In this document: piece after piece, positions 63,507 through 64,000 of the stretch
How positions within the stretch are numbered: the stretch's first letter is position 1
Layout of the letters: every line of letters starts with the position of its first letter
Assembly: GCA_047967505.1 (NCBI GenBank)
Contig: CM106540.1
Direction: 5' to 3' (one strand)
DNA: 64,000 nucleotides
Origin: Dipteris shenzhenensis
Taxonomy: Eukaryota; Polypodiophyta; Polypodiopsida; Gleicheniales
Notes under the pieces: model-generated
The model's database searches: none
The model's input: only the letters and a program-made list of their open reading frames with translations
What the model was told of the DNA's origin: nothing
Program-made: the position numbers and the translations under genes

Positions 63507-64000
63507 GTCACGGGACGTGGTGGTGATGGTGAGTGTCTAAACTAACTGTCACTGAATTTAGCCTAGGATACCAGGCTAGGGGTCTTAGTTAATGCCCAAA
63601 AGGTACCTATGATTTCATGTGCGATAAGTGCAACTCCTAGTGCTATTAGAGTGGTTTCAATTCTAAGGTCATTGGTTTGGTTCGATGGGGTCATTCTTAA
63701 AAAATTGACCCTCTAGAGATCCTACAAACCAGGGTCATTGGTTCCCAAGCATTACGGGCATCTGACTCCCCTAGGGGCATTAAAATCCCACGCCTCATTT
63801 TGTACATGTGTCAGTGTGTGGCCTCTGTGCTTGCCTTGTGGCACCTAGGTGTCACCCCTGGAAGCCCCTGGAGCCCTTCCTTTCCCTTCCTTGCTGTTTT
63901 GAGTCTTCTTCCCTACCAGAGCAGCCTCATTGTGAAGATGGCGGATTTTTGCAGCCTCCCTCTTGCTGGCTGAAGTTGATTTTCGAGCTTTCTTCGCAAC
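63507..64000 (+). repeat. Start of a gypsy 3' LTR, running off the window
   Basis: Begins TGTCACGGGACGTGGTGG directly after the polypurine tract and chromodomain frame. No TATA box is clear and the end is outside the window. It does not resemble the LTR at 61270-62323, so the chromodomain element and that LTR are probably different elements. Confidence 0.65.

Noticed and set aside
1-64000. CRISPR arrays, bacterial operons, tRNA or rRNA genes
   Set aside because: No regularly spaced short repeats with unique spacers, no ribosome-binding organisation, and no tRNA cloverleaf or rRNA sequence that I could recognise; the only tRNA-like matches are retroelement primer sites.

Overview
The window reads as a transposon-saturated piece of nuclear DNA from a land plant with a large genome. 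The evidence is Ty1/copia elements with plant-type primer sites (TGGTATCAGAGCC), Ty3/gypsy elements with a chromodomain-like tail, plant-type LINEs, and one plant-type host gene split by an 18.3 kb intron full of retrotransposons. Such introns and this density of decayed LTR elements would suit a gymnosperm or a fern, but the sequence alone does not decide the lineage.

Layout. 1-4.1 kb: a decayed gypsy element whose left edge joins an L1-ORF1-like fragment. 5.3-7.5 kb: a non-autonomous LTR element whose left end is fused to a 233-bp copy of the gypsy RNase H segment. 7.5-11.8 kb: no recognisable genes, a 48-bp-arm foldback (8551-8663), and compound GT/GA microsatellites. 11.8-17.3 kb: a copia element with LTRs, PBS, gag, protease, integrase, reverse transcriptase and RNase H, all disabled by stops and frameshifts. 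17.3-22.8 kb: a long-LTR element carrying Gag and a protease-like domain but no RT or integrase. 22.8-27.4 kb: LINE and copia remnants. 27.5-32.6 kb: a long minus-strand coding-like tract, unidentified, with a Ulp1-like segment and internal amino-acid repeats. 32.7-33.4 kb: the 3' end of a second copy of the 11.8-kb copia family, followed by repeat-rich DNA. 36.4-37.0 kb: a minus-strand relative of the 7-kb non-autonomous element.

Host gene. Exon 1 (38436-38573), exon 2 (56895-57722), exon 3 (58445-58536) and exon 4 (58683 to about 58782) join in frame at AG/GT junctions, apart from a possible GC donor after exon 4. They encode the N-terminal part of a protein resembling a plant DEAD-box-helicase-like P-loop family. 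Intron 1 holds an LTR fragment, a LINE, two nested plus-strand copia elements, an inverted copia fragment, a gypsy LTR-gag fragment and another LINE. Downstream, a copia 3' end with its LTR, further LTR copies and a gypsy 3' end occupy 59.1-64 kb. I could not find later helicase exons.

How the parts relate. Almost all coding potential belongs to retroelements and none of their frames is intact, so the active biology here is probably limited to the host gene and possibly the foldback. The most informative structure is the copia pair. The 5' LTR at 11774 is preceded by GTCTC; the LTR ending at 33401, not the one ending at 17304, is followed by GTCTC; and the outer flanks share a 44-bp repeat. 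This implies that one original insertion was split and that about 15-21 kb, containing part of a sister copy, was brought in between.
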